From contig WOUP01000014.1 in the NCBI GenBank assembly GCA_009772895.1, positions 33,028-97,027 on the forward strand: a stretch of 64,000 nt of DNA. The letters run 5' to 3'. Every line of letters starts with the position of its first letter. Position 1 is the stretch's first letter. This document shows, piece by piece, positions 28,667 to 37,446 of this stretch. This stretch comes from Puniceicoccaceae bacterium 5H. Lineage in GTDB: Bacteria > Verrucomicrobiota > Verrucomicrobiia > Opitutales > Oceanipulchritudinaceae. The notes under the pieces were generated by a model. That model did no database searches. It worked only from the letters and a program-made list of their open reading frames with translations, and had not been told where the DNA came from. A program made the translations under genes and the position numbers.

Positions 28667-29629
28667 ATGAATGGTTTACCCCCGTCGAACCCCATCGGCC
28701 TCGACTGTTTTCGCCAGCTTTTTGAAGATTACCACGAGCGGTGGGAAAAGCAGGAACTCGTCGTCCAGGTGGCCGACTGCGATAGCAAAAATCGTATGGA
28801 GGCGCGCGATGGACGCGTCTTTCACTTCTATCCCGAGTTGTTCCTGCAGATCCAGGGAACGACCGTCTTTACGACCCCTGAGCAGGAGGTGACCGTCGGG
28901 CCAGGCCAGGCAGCCATCGTGCCGGCCGGCGTGCCACACTCCGAGAAGATTTACGACGAGGAGACCCGCAAGTTCGGCAACCTCGTGGTTGCCTTCTTCA
29001 ACGGCAACGTCTCGATTCACCTCGCGCGTGAGGTCCAGCCCGGCGTGCCCGCGCTCGTGGAGCGCTACCTGTTCCAGTCGGACTACTTTGTCCCGCTGGT
29101 CGACAACCTCGAGTTGGTCGCCAGCCTGCACAGCACCCCCGCCGCCCGCGCCCGCGAGGCCAAGATGGGCATCCTCGGCGGCGTGTTCAACCTCCTGCTC
29201 GACATCATGTCGACGGACGCCGTGGGTGAGGCCAACGATTCCGTCAAGGTCGTCGAAAGCAAGTGGGCGATCAGCGAAAACCTCTCCAATCCCGACCTCA
29301 GCGTGGCCTTCCTCAGTGAGCGCCTCGGCTGCAACCCCAATTACCTTTCGCGTCTCTTCCACCAGAAGACCGGCGAGAAGCTGACCGATTACATCACCAA
29401 GACGCGCCTGCGCAACGCGATGGAGTCGCTGGTGGAGACGGAGCGCTCGATCAAGGACGTGGCCCGCATCTGCGGCTTCAGCGATCCCAACTACTTTGCG
29501 CGCGTCTTCCGCCAATACATCGGCCTCAGCCCGCACGCCTACCGCAAGCACGAGTGGTCGCTGCTGGAAAAGGTGCGCATCTGCTGCGACCCCTGCGAAG
29601 GCTGCCCGCCGGTCAACAGCGACCTATAG
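28667..29629 (+). CDS. AraC-family regulator with C-terminal cysteine cluster
   Basis: About 320 aa. An N-terminal cupin-like half (VGPGQAAIVPAGVPHSEKIY) and a C-terminal double HTH (LSVAFLSERLGCNPNYLSRL; SIKDVARICGFSDPNYFARV; SPHAYRK). After the HTH comes ICCDPCEGCPP, four cysteines within eight residues, which could bind metal or sense redox. ATG 28667 is chosen; a TTG at 28622 would put a run of nine C (28625-28633) inside the gene. Next to proVWX, so it may control osmolyte use; target unknown. Confidence 0.82.
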   Translation: MNGLPPSNPIGLDCFRQLFEDYHERWEKQELVVQVADCDSKNRMEARDGRVFHFYPELFLQIQGTTVFTTPEQEVTVGPGQAAIVPAGVPHSEKIYDEETRKFGNLVVAFFNGNVSIHLAREVQPGVPALVERYLFQSDYFVPLVDNLELVASLHSTPAARAREAKMGILGGVFNLLLDIMSTDAVGEANDSVKVVESKWAISENLSNPDLSVAFLSERLGCNPNYLSRLFHQKTGEKLTDYITKTRLRNAMESLVETERSIKDVARICGFSDPNYFARVFRQYIGLSPHAYRKHEWSLLEKVRICCDPCEGCPPVNSDL

Positions 29630-30607
29630 CTGGTAGTCGACGCCCAGGAGAATCAGCACCGCTGCAATGGTGGTGCCGATGACACCCAGCGCCAGATTCA
29701 CGCTGCTGGAGTAGCTGCACGCCGCCAGGGCCGTATTCAGGTCGGCGGCGGTGCGGTGCTGCAGATTGTCCGCCGCCACCTTGGTCTCGGGCAACGAGGT
29801 GAGGATGCTGGCTACGAAGTAGTGGATGCCGGCAAAGATCGCGGCGCCGAAGATGCCCACCAGCTCTCGCTGGTAGACCTCGGATACGGCCAGGAAGAGC
29901 CCGTTCATCACATACGTGCTGGCGACCAGGCCCACCGTGCCAGCGATGAACTTCGACCAGCTCGCATCGTGCTTGTCGTCGTTGATGTCCTGAAACAGTT
30001 GCGGACGCTTCTTTTTCAGCCGCAGCTCCATCCAGACGAAGATCGCCAGCCCGCCGGAGCAGACGGCGGCCCCGATGAGCAGCCATTTGGCTGAGTGGCG
30101 TCCCTCGGAGGGCGGGAGCAGGTTGAACTGGTCCGTGCCGGTGAGGCACCAGTAGGCGAAGGAGGAAAAGAGAAAGAGCATCACGCTCATGCCCACGTGC
30201 CACGCGATCAGCCGCTTCTCGCTCTTGGCCAGCCGCGTCAGCTCGCGGATGGACTGCCGCCGCCCCTTGAAGGCCCATTTGAGCAGGACGAAGATCGGCG
30301 CGATCAGATACATCAGGTAGATGTTGGCGAAGTTGCTGCCCAGCGGATTCGCGATCCCGCCCAGGCGCAGCAGCGCGAACGACGTCAGCATCGAAAACAG
30401 CTCCGGATTGTTCGTTGAGGCGTTGATGACGAGCGTGCGCTGGTGCTGCCCCCAGTATTTGCCGGCCAGCCCCGCGGCCGAGCCCACCATCCAGTCGGTG
30501 GTGTAGGGGATGGCGACAAAGCAGAGCAGCAGGCTGATCGCGATCACGAGCCCGATGAAGCTCGTGTCGCCCATGATTCCGTAAAGGTGGTGAAAGATCT
30601 CCTCCAT
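29624..30607 (-). CDS. sodium/calcium exchanger-like (CaCA superfamily) membrane protein
   Basis: 327 aa with about 8-10 hydrophobic helices. Two internally related motif regions fit the alpha repeats of cation/Ca2+ exchangers: NNPELFSMLTSFALLRLGG...NPLGSNFANI in the first half, and TSLPETKVAADN...SYSSSVNLALG in the second. The linker (about 190-225) is lysine-rich and cytoplasmic in CaCA proteins. The ion is not predictable. Its stop overlaps the end of the convergent araC-type gene by 6 bases. Confidence 0.7.
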   Translation of the reverse strand: MEEIFHHLYGIMGDTSFIGLVIAISLLLCFVAIPYTTDWMVGSAAGLAGKYWGQHQRTLVINASTNNPELFSMLTSFALLRLGGIANPLGSNFANIYLMYLIAPIFVLLKWAFKGRRQSIRELTRLAKSEKRLIAWHVGMSVMLFLFSSFAYWCLTGTDQFNLLPPSEGRHSAKWLLIGAAVCSGGLAIFVWMELRLKKKRPQLFQDINDDKHDASWSKFIAGTVGLVASTYVMNGLFLAVSEVYQRELVGIFGAAIFAGIHYFVASILTSLPETKVAADNLQHRTAADLNTALAACSYSSSVNLALGVIGTTIAAVLILLGVDYQL

Positions 30608-30704
30608 AGCAGGGCCGGGCGCACCGGAAGTCTTAAAAGGAGCATCCCCCGGCGTTTATGCAATGACCAATCCGCTTTTGGGAAATGAACCCCGCCGGAT
30701 TTCC

Positions 30705-30733
30705 TTGTCACCCGCGCGCGAGTGGCATGAGAT
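30705..30733 (+). promoter_or_regulatory. promoter of RNase P RNA
   Basis: TTGTCA (30705-30710), 17-base spacer, TGAGAT (30728-30733). The predicted start point, about 30740-30743, coincides with the 5' end of the RNA as defined by its closing helix. Confidence 0.6.
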
Positions 30734-30742
30734 AGCCGCTTG

Positions 30743-31109
30743 GTTCTTTAGCGTCAGGCCTTCGCTCCGACCGCTTCGGCGGCCCGGGGAGGAAAGTCCG
30801 GACACCATAGGGCAGGATTCCCGGTGAAAACCGGGGCACGGTGGGGGAGACGCCGCCGTGACGGCCAGTGCAACAGAAAGTAAACCGCCGGCTGGTTCGC
30901 CCGTCGGTAAGGGTGAAAGGGTGGGGTAAGAGCCCACCGCCCGACCGGTAACGGCCTCGGGGCACGGTAAACCCATTCCGGTGCAAGACCAAATAGGGGA
31001 TCGGGTGGCCCGCCTGATGATCCCGGGTGAGTCGCTTAGATAAATGAAGGCCAGTGCAGGCGGGGTAACCCGCTCGCGCCACAGAATCCGGCTTACGACG
31101 CTAAAGAAC
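30743..31109 (+). ncRNA. rnpB: RNase P RNA, bacterial class A
   Basis: Catalytic RNA that matures tRNA 5' ends. Universal blocks in order: GAGGAAAGTCCGGAC (about 30788), CAGTGCAACAGAAAG, GGTAAGAGCCCACCG, GCAAGACCAAATAGG, ATAAATGA and ACAGAATCCGGCTTA. The terminal helix P1 is formed by GTTCTTTAGCGTC (30743-30755) with GACGCTAAAGAAC (31097-31109), which fixes both ends. About 367 nt. Antisense open frames across it are shadows. Confidence 0.97.
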
Positions 31110-31114
31110 CTGCC

Positions 31115-31142
31115 TTGCCGGGGCCGCGCCGGCTGCTTTTTT
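31115..31142 (+). terminator. terminator of rnpB
   Basis: GCCGG (31117-31121) pairs with CCGGC (31129-31133) within a GC-rich stem, followed shortly by six T (31137-31142). It lies right after the 3' end of RNase P RNA. Confidence 0.75.
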
Positions 31143-31227
31143 CGCTGCCGTTGTGGGGATGGGCTTGACACAGCGCTCATCGGCTGTGAATTTCATCGCT
31201 TTTCATTTTCCCAGCGAATTTTACCAG

Positions 31228-31479
31228 ATGGCCAACCTTAAGTCCTCCAAGAAAGACGTCCGTCGTATCGAGCGCCGCACCGAGCGCAACCGCCGCATCC
31301 TCAGCCGCATCAAGACCCTGCGCAAGAAGGTCGTGGCCGAGCCCAGCGACGAAAACAAGGCTGCTTACATGTCCGCCCTCGACAAGGCGGCCAAGAGCAA
31401 CGTGATCCACAGCAACAAGGTGGACCGCGAGAAGAGCAAGCTGTCCACGACCGGCATTCACGCCAAGGTCCGTGGGTAA
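31228..31479 (+). CDS. rpsT: 30S ribosomal protein S20
   Basis: 83 aa, lysine/arginine-rich helical protein binding 16S rRNA. The start MANLKSSKKDVRRIERR and the end SKLSTTGIHAKVRG match bS20. An exact -35 TTGACA at 31165-31170 lies 58 bases upstream, with a weak -10 after it (TGAATT, 31187-31192). No Shine-Dalgarno sequence is obvious. Confidence 0.93.
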   Translation: MANLKSSKKDVRRIERRTERNRRILSRIKTLRKKVVAEPSDENKAAYMSALDKAAKSNVIHSNKVDREKSKLSTTGIHAKVRG

Positions 31480-31506
31480 CGCCGCTCCTCGCCAAGGCGC
31501 GCAAGT

Positions 31507-32325
31507 ATGAGTTGGAGCGCGTCAGAGCCGACGCAAGGCTACATCGGATTCCCGGAGAAGACCCTGGGCGAGCGTCCACAACGCCTGCCCATCTGGTTGG
31601 ATGCTCCGGGATTCTTTGTTTTGGCCAAGCCCGCCGGCGTCCTGGTCCAGCCGGACCCATGGTTCCCGCGCATGCCCAGCTTGTCGGAAGCGATCTATGC
31701 GCAGCTGATCCTGGGCAAGCCCGAATTGCAACGCCTGGGGCTGGAAGAGGACGGCTTGCGACCGACCTACATCCTGCCGCCTTCCGCCGAAGGCGCCGTC
31801 GTGTGGTCCAAGACGCACGCCGAGGCAGAAAAGCTGCGCAACAGCTACGGCTCGGAGCAGTGGACATTGCGCTTCGAGTTTGTCGCCGCCAACGACCCGC
31901 GGGAAACCAGCCTGTTTTGCGACCTGCCAATGGCGCGCCACTGGCAAAACGCCGAGGCCATCGTCTCACACAAGAGCGGTAAAAAGACGGAGACGCAGTT
32001 CGAGCGGGTCGGCAAGATCGGCCGCTACTCCCTCTGGATTGCGGAGACGCAATTCTACCGGCTCGACCAGATCTGCCTGCATGCTTACGAACGTGGGCTG
32101 CGGGTACTGGGAGACGAACGCTACGGCCGCAGCCTCGTGCCCATGCTCTCCGACCTCAAACGCTCCTACCGCCCAGGGCGGCGCGAGGAGCAACCCCTCT
32201 GGGAGGGGCCTGTCATCCGCCTGAAGGAAATCGACGGCCCGGAAGAAACCGGGATCAAAGGCCTGCAATTCCCCGCCAGCCGCAGCTGGCAACGGGTCAT
32301 GCAGGTCCTGGGACGCTATGCCTGA
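31507..32325 (+). CDS. RluA-family pseudouridine synthase-like protein with degenerate active site
   Basis: 272 aa. The fold is recognisable from APGFFVLAKPAGVLVQP (34-49) and from YRLDQICLHAYERGLRVLGDERYG-like sequence near 180-205, which corresponds to the HQIRVHLA...GDxxYG block of RluA enzymes. The catalytic block HRLDRxTSG is replaced by YILPPSAEG (88-96), so the catalytic Asp is Pro91. It is therefore probably not a pseudouridine synthase; it may have kept RNA binding. Immediately downstream of rpsT. Confidence 0.72.
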   Translation: MSWSASEPTQGYIGFPEKTLGERPQRLPIWLDAPGFFVLAKPAGVLVQPDPWFPRMPSLSEAIYAQLILGKPELQRLGLEEDGLRPTYILPPSAEGAVVWSKTHAEAEKLRNSYGSEQWTLRFEFVAANDPRETSLFCDLPMARHWQNAEAIVSHKSGKKTETQFERVGKIGRYSLWIAETQFYRLDQICLHAYERGLRVLGDERYGRSLVPMLSDLKRSYRPGRREEQPLWEGPVIRLKEIDGPEETGIKGLQFPASRSWQRVMQVLGRYA

Positions 32326-32410
32326 TCGATTTTTTGCGATTTAATCCTTTACGTTGCCGGCTCATCTGGCATCCTCTAACTTTTAATCATTTTTCCGTCA
32401 CAGAACAATT

Positions 32411-32509
32411 ATGGGTAACCTCCGGAAGAAACGCCGCCGCAAGATCTCGCAACACAAGCGCCGCAAGCGCAGCCGCGCCAATCGCCACAAGAAGCGGACA
32501 TGGGGTTGA
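32411..32509 (+). CDS. 32-residue basic protein, bS22/AURKAIP1-COX24-like ribosomal protein
   Basis: Begins [20 protein letters not shown] and ends RTWG; more than half the residues are Lys, Arg or His. This is the pattern of the tiny bacterial proteins of the AURKAIP1/COX24 domain family (bS22 in mycobacteria, mS38 in mitochondria), which sit on 16S rRNA. Followed by a strong terminator at 32567. Too short for default gene finders. Confidence 0.85.
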   Translation: MGNLRKKRRRKISQHKRRKRSRANRHKKRTWG

Positions 32510-32566
32510 TGCCCCGGTAGGCGTCAGTTAAACGCCCCAGCTGTTTCTGTAAATCTTTCTTACTCG

Positions 32567-32607
32567 GCTCCTTAGCATTCTATAGAACGCTAGGGAGCTT
32601 CTTTTTT
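32567..32607 (+). terminator. terminator after the bS22-like gene
   Basis: GCTCCTTAGC-containing arm (from 32567) pairs with GCTAGGGAGC (to 32598) in a stem of about 14 bp with one G-U and one mismatch; TTCTTTTTT follows. Confidence 0.92.
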
Positions 32608-32710
32608 GGCTTGTAAAGGGCCGGACGCATTTATTTTTTTACAAATCGTCCGTTGCTTACCTTAAGCGTTCTGCTGAGCCCACTGAGGAGGTAATGCGCG
32701 CTGTCCTGCC

Positions 32711-33769
32711 ATGCTGTCGAAAAAGTCGAAAGGTTTCTTCGTTGAGGTCAGTAGTTTTTCTATTCTGGCGGCAACGACCTCCCAAGCTATAGCTCCATGC
32801 ACGATCGAGTCGGTGCGGGAGTATCCGGGCGATTTGGACGATCCCACGTTCCGGTCTCAAGTCGAGGCCATGACGCCGGGGAAATCGGCTCGTTACGTCC
32901 CCAGCCAATGCGCGATCTACCCGGTATCGCGCTTTTTTCGACGCCACACGCTGGAGAGTGCGGCGAAGGCGAAGGACCCGCGTTATTTTCCGGACCTGAT
33001 GAGTCAGCAGTTTCGGGTCGAGCCCTCCAAGAACACCGCCGCGGTTTTGCTGGCGACGAGCGGGGCTTCCTTCGATCCCGAAAAGCCGATGACGGCGCAA
33101 AAGGAGCTGCTGATCGCCGGCGCCTCCAACGAAGAGTTCGCCCGCCAGCAGGAAGACCTCGTTGCGAGCCGCATTTATCCCGAGTCGCTGGAGTTGGGCA
33201 CACTGGCCTGCCTCGGCGGCCTGATGGACTACTTGCGCTGGTCTCGGGTCGGGCATCCGGTGCTGATGCTCGAGATCACGCCCCACAATTCCAACCTCTT
33301 CGTCCTCAACGACGGCATTGTGGATCTGTGCCGGCCGATTCCCTATGGCCTCAACTCCATGTTCCCCATCGTGCAGAAGGAGCTGGGGCTCAAGGACGAG
33401 GAAAGCGCGCGCAAGCTCTTTTACTCCAATACCTTCGATTTTACCGAGATGGGCCCGATCCTGATGCGCAAGATGCTGAAGGAGCTGCAGGCTTCGACCG
33501 GTTTTTACGAAGTGCAGACCGGCCAGAGCATCGGCAGTTTCGTTTTGACGCTGCTGCCGCGCAACCTCAGCTGGATCCGCGACGTGCTGGTGCGCGACCT
33601 CGGGCTGCGCGCGATGCAGCTCGACTACCAGGGCTGGCTCGCCAGCCGGAAGGTGGAGCTGGGCTCCGGCGTCACCTTCGAAGAGTCGGACCCCCGCTGG
33701 CTCGGCCTCCTTTCCATGATCGGCAACCTTGCAACCCCCAAGGCAAATGGCGCTCAACAAGAAGTCTAA
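32711..33769 (+). CDS. PilM-like protein of a type IV pilus/type II secretion-like system
   Basis: 352 aa, no signal peptide. Weak resemblance to actin-fold PilM: the strand pattern FFVEVSSFSILAAT at the start, a middle LMLEITPHNSNLFVLNDGIV, and a late IGSFVLTLLP. The assignment depends mainly on position upstream of unmistakable PilN, PilO and secretin genes (overlap with pilN of 23 bases). An SD-like GAGGAGG (32685-32691) lies 19 bases upstream, better placed for an overlapping 32-codon frame at 32694. Probably the cytoplasmic scaffold of the alignment complex. Confidence 0.6.
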   Translation: MLSKKSKGFFVEVSSFSILAATTSQAIAPCTIESVREYPGDLDDPTFRSQVEAMTPGKSARYVPSQCAIYPVSRFFRRHTLESAAKAKDPRYFPDLMSQQFRVEPSKNTAAVLLATSGASFDPEKPMTAQKELLIAGASNEEFARQQEDLVASRIYPESLELGTLACLGGLMDYLRWSRVGHPVLMLEITPHNSNLFVLNDGIVDLCRPIPYGLNSMFPIVQKELGLKDEESARKLFYSNTFDFTEMGPILMRKMLKELQASTGFYEVQTGQSIGSFVLTLLPRNLSWIRDVLVRDLGLRAMQLDYQGWLASRKVELGSGVTFEESDPRWLGLLSMIGNLATPKANGAQQEV

Positions 33770-34397
33770 GGAAGAGGGGCACGCCGTCTGGCGCCCGAAC
33801 TTCGTGAACGCTGCCGCGCTGCCGGATACCAAAGCGGTCCGGACCAACTTTATCTACAACTTCGGTGCGATCGCCCTGGCCCTGGTCCTGATCTCCTTCG
33901 CCGCCTTCAACGAGTTGCAGATCAAGGTGCGTCAATCGTCGCTCGAAGCGGCGCAGCAAGATATTGCCTCGCTGCAGACTCAGAACAGCCAAAGCGTGCG
34001 CCTCAGCAACGAGTTTGGCCAGGAGAGCGAAAAGCTGGAGGAAGTGCTCGCCTTTTCGCAAAGCGGCCTTTCCCGCGCCGGTGTGCTGACCACGCTGTCG
34101 GAAAACGACCTGGACGAGATCGTGCTGCGCTCCTTCTCCTTCACCCCGCGGGTTACCACCACCGGTCGCGGCAAGCGCGCCCAGCGCACCCTTACCTACG
34201 AGATCGCGCTCGAGGGCACGATCCTGAATGCCGGGGAAGCCGTCGAGCTGCTGGAGCAATTCCGGCAGGGCCTGGCCGAGAGTGAGCTGCTGGCGCCTTA
34301 TTCGCCCGTCTGGTGGCAGGACTCCTTTACCCGCAACGTCGCGGCCAACACCTTTACCTTTCGGGGCCGCTTTCAGCTGACGACCCCCACGGAATAG
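33747..34397 (+). CDS. PilN-like inner-membrane alignment protein
   Basis: 216 aa: a short cytoplasmic N-terminus with a conserved-looking FVNAAALPDTKAV, one membrane helix (about 34-53), a coiled coil (about 60-95), and a periplasmic ferredoxin-like domain. This is the PilN/GspL-C architecture; the N-terminus normally binds PilM. Start ATG 33747 lies within the end of the PilM-like gene. It is followed 7 bases later by the PilO-like gene. Confidence 0.7.
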   Translation: MALNKKSKEEGHAVWRPNFVNAAALPDTKAVRTNFIYNFGAIALALVLISFAAFNELQIKVRQSSLEAAQQDIASLQTQNSQSVRLSNEFGQESEKLEEVLAFSQSGLSRAGVLTTLSENDLDEIVLRSFSFTPRVTTTGRGKRAQRTLTYEIALEGTILNAGEAVELLEQFRQGLAESELLAPYSPVWWQDSFTRNVAANTFTFRGRFQLTTPTE

Positions 34398-34404
34398 CCG
34401 GTCC

Positions 34405-34992
34405 ATGGATACAAAACGCCTCCTTTCCCTGCTCAAGCAATACCCCATCGTCACCATCGGGCTGCTGCTGTCTGTCATCTTCGGGCTGGTCGTCTACTTC
34501 CGGCACAGCCAGGTGTCTGCGCTGGACAGCCAGATCCGGACCGCAGAACAGCAATACCAGGTGATGCTCCGCAACGTGGCCAACGCCAAGTCCCTCGAGG
34601 AGCAGATCGAGACCGTCAAGGGCTACAACGAGCAGCTGGATGGGCGCTTGATCGATCGGCGCGACCTCACACGCAATCTCAATTACTTTTACGACTTCGA
34701 GAAGAAGTTCGACCTCAAGATCACGAGCCTGTCGCAGGTCGGCGGTATCACCCCAGCCACGCCGGCAGACTACCTGCCCAAACTGGAGCAGTTCGACATC
34801 GTGCGCTTCTCCGTCTCGGTTGAGGGATCCTACTCATCTGTGGTTCGCTGGCTTAAATACCTCGAAAACGGTCGTTACTTCATATCGATCGGAGAGCTTT
34901 CGCTCTCGCAGCGCAACGACCCCACGGATCGCTCGCTCGTCCAGATGAACGTGCAAATCGACGTCTTGGGCAGCCGCCCTCCCAGCCAATAA
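34405..34992 (+). CDS. PilO-like inner-membrane alignment protein
   Basis: 195 aa: one membrane helix (about 14-31; YPIVTIGLLLSVIFGLVVYF), a coiled coil (about 35-80), and an alpha/beta periplasmic domain ending VQIDVLGS. This is the PilO layout, pairing with PilN. Very close to the preceding and following genes (7-base gaps). Confidence 0.7.
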   Translation: MDTKRLLSLLKQYPIVTIGLLLSVIFGLVVYFRHSQVSALDSQIRTAEQQYQVMLRNVANAKSLEEQIETVKGYNEQLDGRLIDRRDLTRNLNYFYDFEKKFDLKITSLSQVGGITPATPADYLPKLEQFDIVRFSVSVEGSYSSVVRWLKYLENGRYFISIGELSLSQRNDPTDRSLVQMNVQIDVLGSRPPSQ

Positions 34993-34999
34993 TCCAACC

Positions 35000-35524
35000 A
35001 TGAACCACTGCTTCTGTGCCCTTTCGATTCTTGCTGTGACGAGCCTCACGGCCGAGGCCGTTGCGGCCGGGGCCGTCACTTCCTTTTCCAAACGCGCCGA
35101 ACTGCTGCAAGGGCTCGAGCAGGCGTTTGAGATTCGCGACGTGCCGGCCAAAGACGCGATCCAGCTCGAGAGCCCCTTTGCTCTCCCGGCCGCGAAACAA
35201 GCCGCCTCAGGCCCGCAGGATGCGGCTCCCGAGCCGCCTCCGCGGCTCAACGATGCCCAAGCCGTCGTGGCGGTGGCGGATACGCTCAAGGCCGTTGGTA
35301 GTACCGTTGGTTTGGGCCGTGCATTTTTGATGCTAGAGGATCGCCGCAGCATCGAGGAGGGGAAAACCATCAGTGCAACTATCCAAGGACAAGCCTATGA
35401 AGTCGTTCTTGAAGAAGTGACGATGAGCACCTATACCCTACGTTTGGGCTCTGCTAGTGTCACACGCCCAATTACTTCCATTACAGATCCTGCTAAGATC
35501 AAACGATCAGCTAATGCGGAATGA
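35000..35524 (+). CDS. secreted PilP-like protein
   Basis: 174 aa with a signal peptide (about 1-22). The first half is Ala/Pro-rich (AASGPQDAAPEPPPRLNDAQ). The C-terminal part (LEDRRSIEEGKTISATIQGQ) looks like a small beta domain as in PilP, which links PilNO to the secretin. No lipobox. The last third is less GC-rich than its neighbours. Assignment by position and architecture, not by clear motif. Confidence 0.5.
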   Translation: MNHCFCALSILAVTSLTAEAVAAGAVTSFSKRAELLQGLEQAFEIRDVPAKDAIQLESPFALPAAKQAASGPQDAAPEPPPRLNDAQAVVAVADTLKAVGSTVGLGRAFLMLEDRRSIEEGKTISATIQGQAYEVVLEEVTMSTYTLRLGSASVTRPITSITDPAKIKRSANAE

Positions 35525-35584
35525 TGGCACTGCCAGCAACCCGCCCTGTGTCCAAACTGCTTTCCAGCATTCTATTCCTGCGCC

Positions 35585-37405
35585 ATGAAGTTCCTTCCTT
35601 GCCTGCTTATCTCCCTGGCGTCCTGCGCCAGCGTCCAGTCGCTGGTTGCCCAGACGGCCGACACCACCGGGAATGACTCCCGCTTGCCTTCTACGGAGCC
35701 AGCTCTTCCCGAGCAGGCAGCTCCGGCCGATAATACCACCACCGGGAACGTTTCCCGTTCACCCTCGACGGAACCCGCTTTGCCGGAGGAGACGGCTCCC
35801 ATCCCGGAAGACGAGGTTTACCTCGACCTTCCTGCCGAAGGCGAACCCGTCCAGTCGGTAACGCGCGAAGCCGAGACCATTTCGGTGGACTTCCCCGACG
35901 AAGACGTGCGTAACATCATCCGCAACGTCGCCGAGCTTTACGAGCTCAACGTCGTCATCCCCGAAGAACTCGCCGGGCGCGTCAGCCTCCGGTTGCGCGA
36001 CGTCACGTGGCGCCAAGTCTTCGATGTGATCCTCAAGCCGCTGGATTACACCTACGTCATTGAAGACAACATCATCATGATCAAGAGCCTCGAAGACATC
36101 GAGAGCGAACCGGTCGTGACGCGGGTCTTCATCGTTTCCTTTGCCGACGCCAAAGACCTCAAGACCACGGTCGACCCCCTGGTCAAGAACGAGGCCGGCG
36201 GCCGTATCCAGGTCGACCAGCGTAACAACGCTCTCGTCGTGACCGAGCGACCCAGCAAGATCGAAGAGATCCAGCAGATCATCGATCAGCTCGACCGGCC
36301 CAACAACCAGGTCATGATCGAGTCGAAGTTCATCGAGATTTCCGACCGCGACCAAAAGAATATCGGCATCGACTGGTCCGGCGCCCTGGGGGGCGAAAAC
36401 GGCATCACGCTCGGGCCCTTCCAGCGCGAATACGAGAGCGACTATGAGCGTCAGCTCGAGAATACCGTGACCAATTCCAACAGCCGGACGATCATCACCA
36501 ATCCAGACGGCACCAGTGTCACGATCGACAGCTCCAGCGACACCCAGTCTGACCTGACGCGCAACGATACCGATTCCTGGCTCGACACCGCCGTATTTTC
36601 CGCCGACGCCTTCCGCGTCGTGCTGGGGGCCCTGAAGAGCGCTTCCGGCGTCGAACTCGTGTCCAACCCGACGGTGGTCACGATGAACAATCAGCCGGCG
36701 GAAATCCTGGTCGGTCAGGAATACCCGGTCGTTTCGACCCGCTTCAACCCGCAGACGGGCACCTATGAAGCCGAGGAAGCCGATTATCAGAACATCGGTA
36801 TCCAGATGAGCGTCACGCCCAGCGTGAACTCCGCCGGCTTCATCACCCTCAACGTCGAGCCGGAAGTCTCGAGCCTCGACGGCACCGTCACCCAGCTCAG
36901 CGCCAGCTATCCGATCATCGCCACCCGCCGCACCAAGAGCGTCGTCACGATCAAGGACGGCTATACGCTCGCCCTCGGCGGCCTGATCGAGCGCAGCGAA
37001 CAAAGCGGTAACACACGCGTCCCCGTCCTCGGGCGCGTCCCCGTCCTCGGCCGTCTGTTCCGTAACGACAACGCCGACATCGACCGCCGCAACCTCGTGA
37101 TTTTCATCACCGCCAAGGTGCTCAGTGCCAGTGGTGCTACCTACCGCGATGTGTTCTCGCAGCGTCGCCTGTGGGAGATGGGCATCAACAAGCGCGACTT
37201 GCCCGGCTATCAACCAGCAGCCGAGGAAGACGAGCTGTTCGAGTCCATCCAGGAAGGCTCGGAACGCCTCGAGCGCATGGAAGCCGAAGCACGCCTCGAA
37301 CAGCAACTGCAAGGTCTGCGCGATCAGGAGCAAAAGCTCCAGGAAGAACAGACCGAGGAAGCAGAAGGCATCGAACGCGAAGTGCCCCGTCGCTTCCAGC
37401 CGTAG
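35585..37405 (+). CDS. secretin (PilQ/GspD family)
   Basis: 606 aa with a signal peptide (about 1-22). Residues about 27-72 hold two copies of a 25-residue tandem repeat (core STEPALPE). Then come secretin N-domains (VDFPDEDVRNIIRNVAELYE, NNALVVTERPSKIEEIQQII) and the C-domain (VSNPTVVTMNNQPAEILVGQ; KSVVTIKDGYTLALGGLIER; the secretin signature VPVLGRVPVLGRLFRND; LVIFITAKV). The C-terminal coiled coil (about 555-595) is extra. Outer-membrane gate of the pilus or secretion system. Confidence 0.92.
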   Translation: MKFLPCLLISLASCASVQSLVAQTADTTGNDSRLPSTEPALPEQAAPADNTTTGNVSRSPSTEPALPEETAPIPEDEVYLDLPAEGEPVQSVTREAETISVDFPDEDVRNIIRNVAELYELNVVIPEELAGRVSLRLRDVTWRQVFDVILKPLDYTYVIEDNIIMIKSLEDIESEPVVTRVFIVSFADAKDLKTTVDPLVKNEAGGRIQVDQRNNALVVTERPSKIEEIQQIIDQLDRPNNQVMIESKFIEISDRDQKNIGIDWSGALGGENGITLGPFQREYESDYERQLENTVTNSNSRTIITNPDGTSVTIDSSSDTQSDLTRNDTDSWLDTAVFSADAFRVVLGALKSASGVELVSNPTVVTMNNQPAEILVGQEYPVVSTRFNPQTGTYEAEEADYQNIGIQMSVTPSVNSAGFITLNVEPEVSSLDGTVTQLSASYPIIATRRTKSVVTIKDGYTLALGGLIERSEQSGNTRVPVLGRVPVLGRLFRNDNADIDRRNLVIFITAKVLSASGATYRDVFSQRRLWEMGINKRDLPGYQPAAEEDELFESIQEGSERLERMEAEARLEQQLQGLRDQEQKLQEEQTEEAEGIEREVPRRFQP

Positions 37406-37446
37406 TCCGCGCCACCGACAACAGGTAACCCTAGCGAACAGCACTG

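Noticed and set aside
30656..31180. Minus-strand frame across RNase P RNA
   Set aside because: The RNA blocks and closing helix are unmistakable; the frame is accidental.
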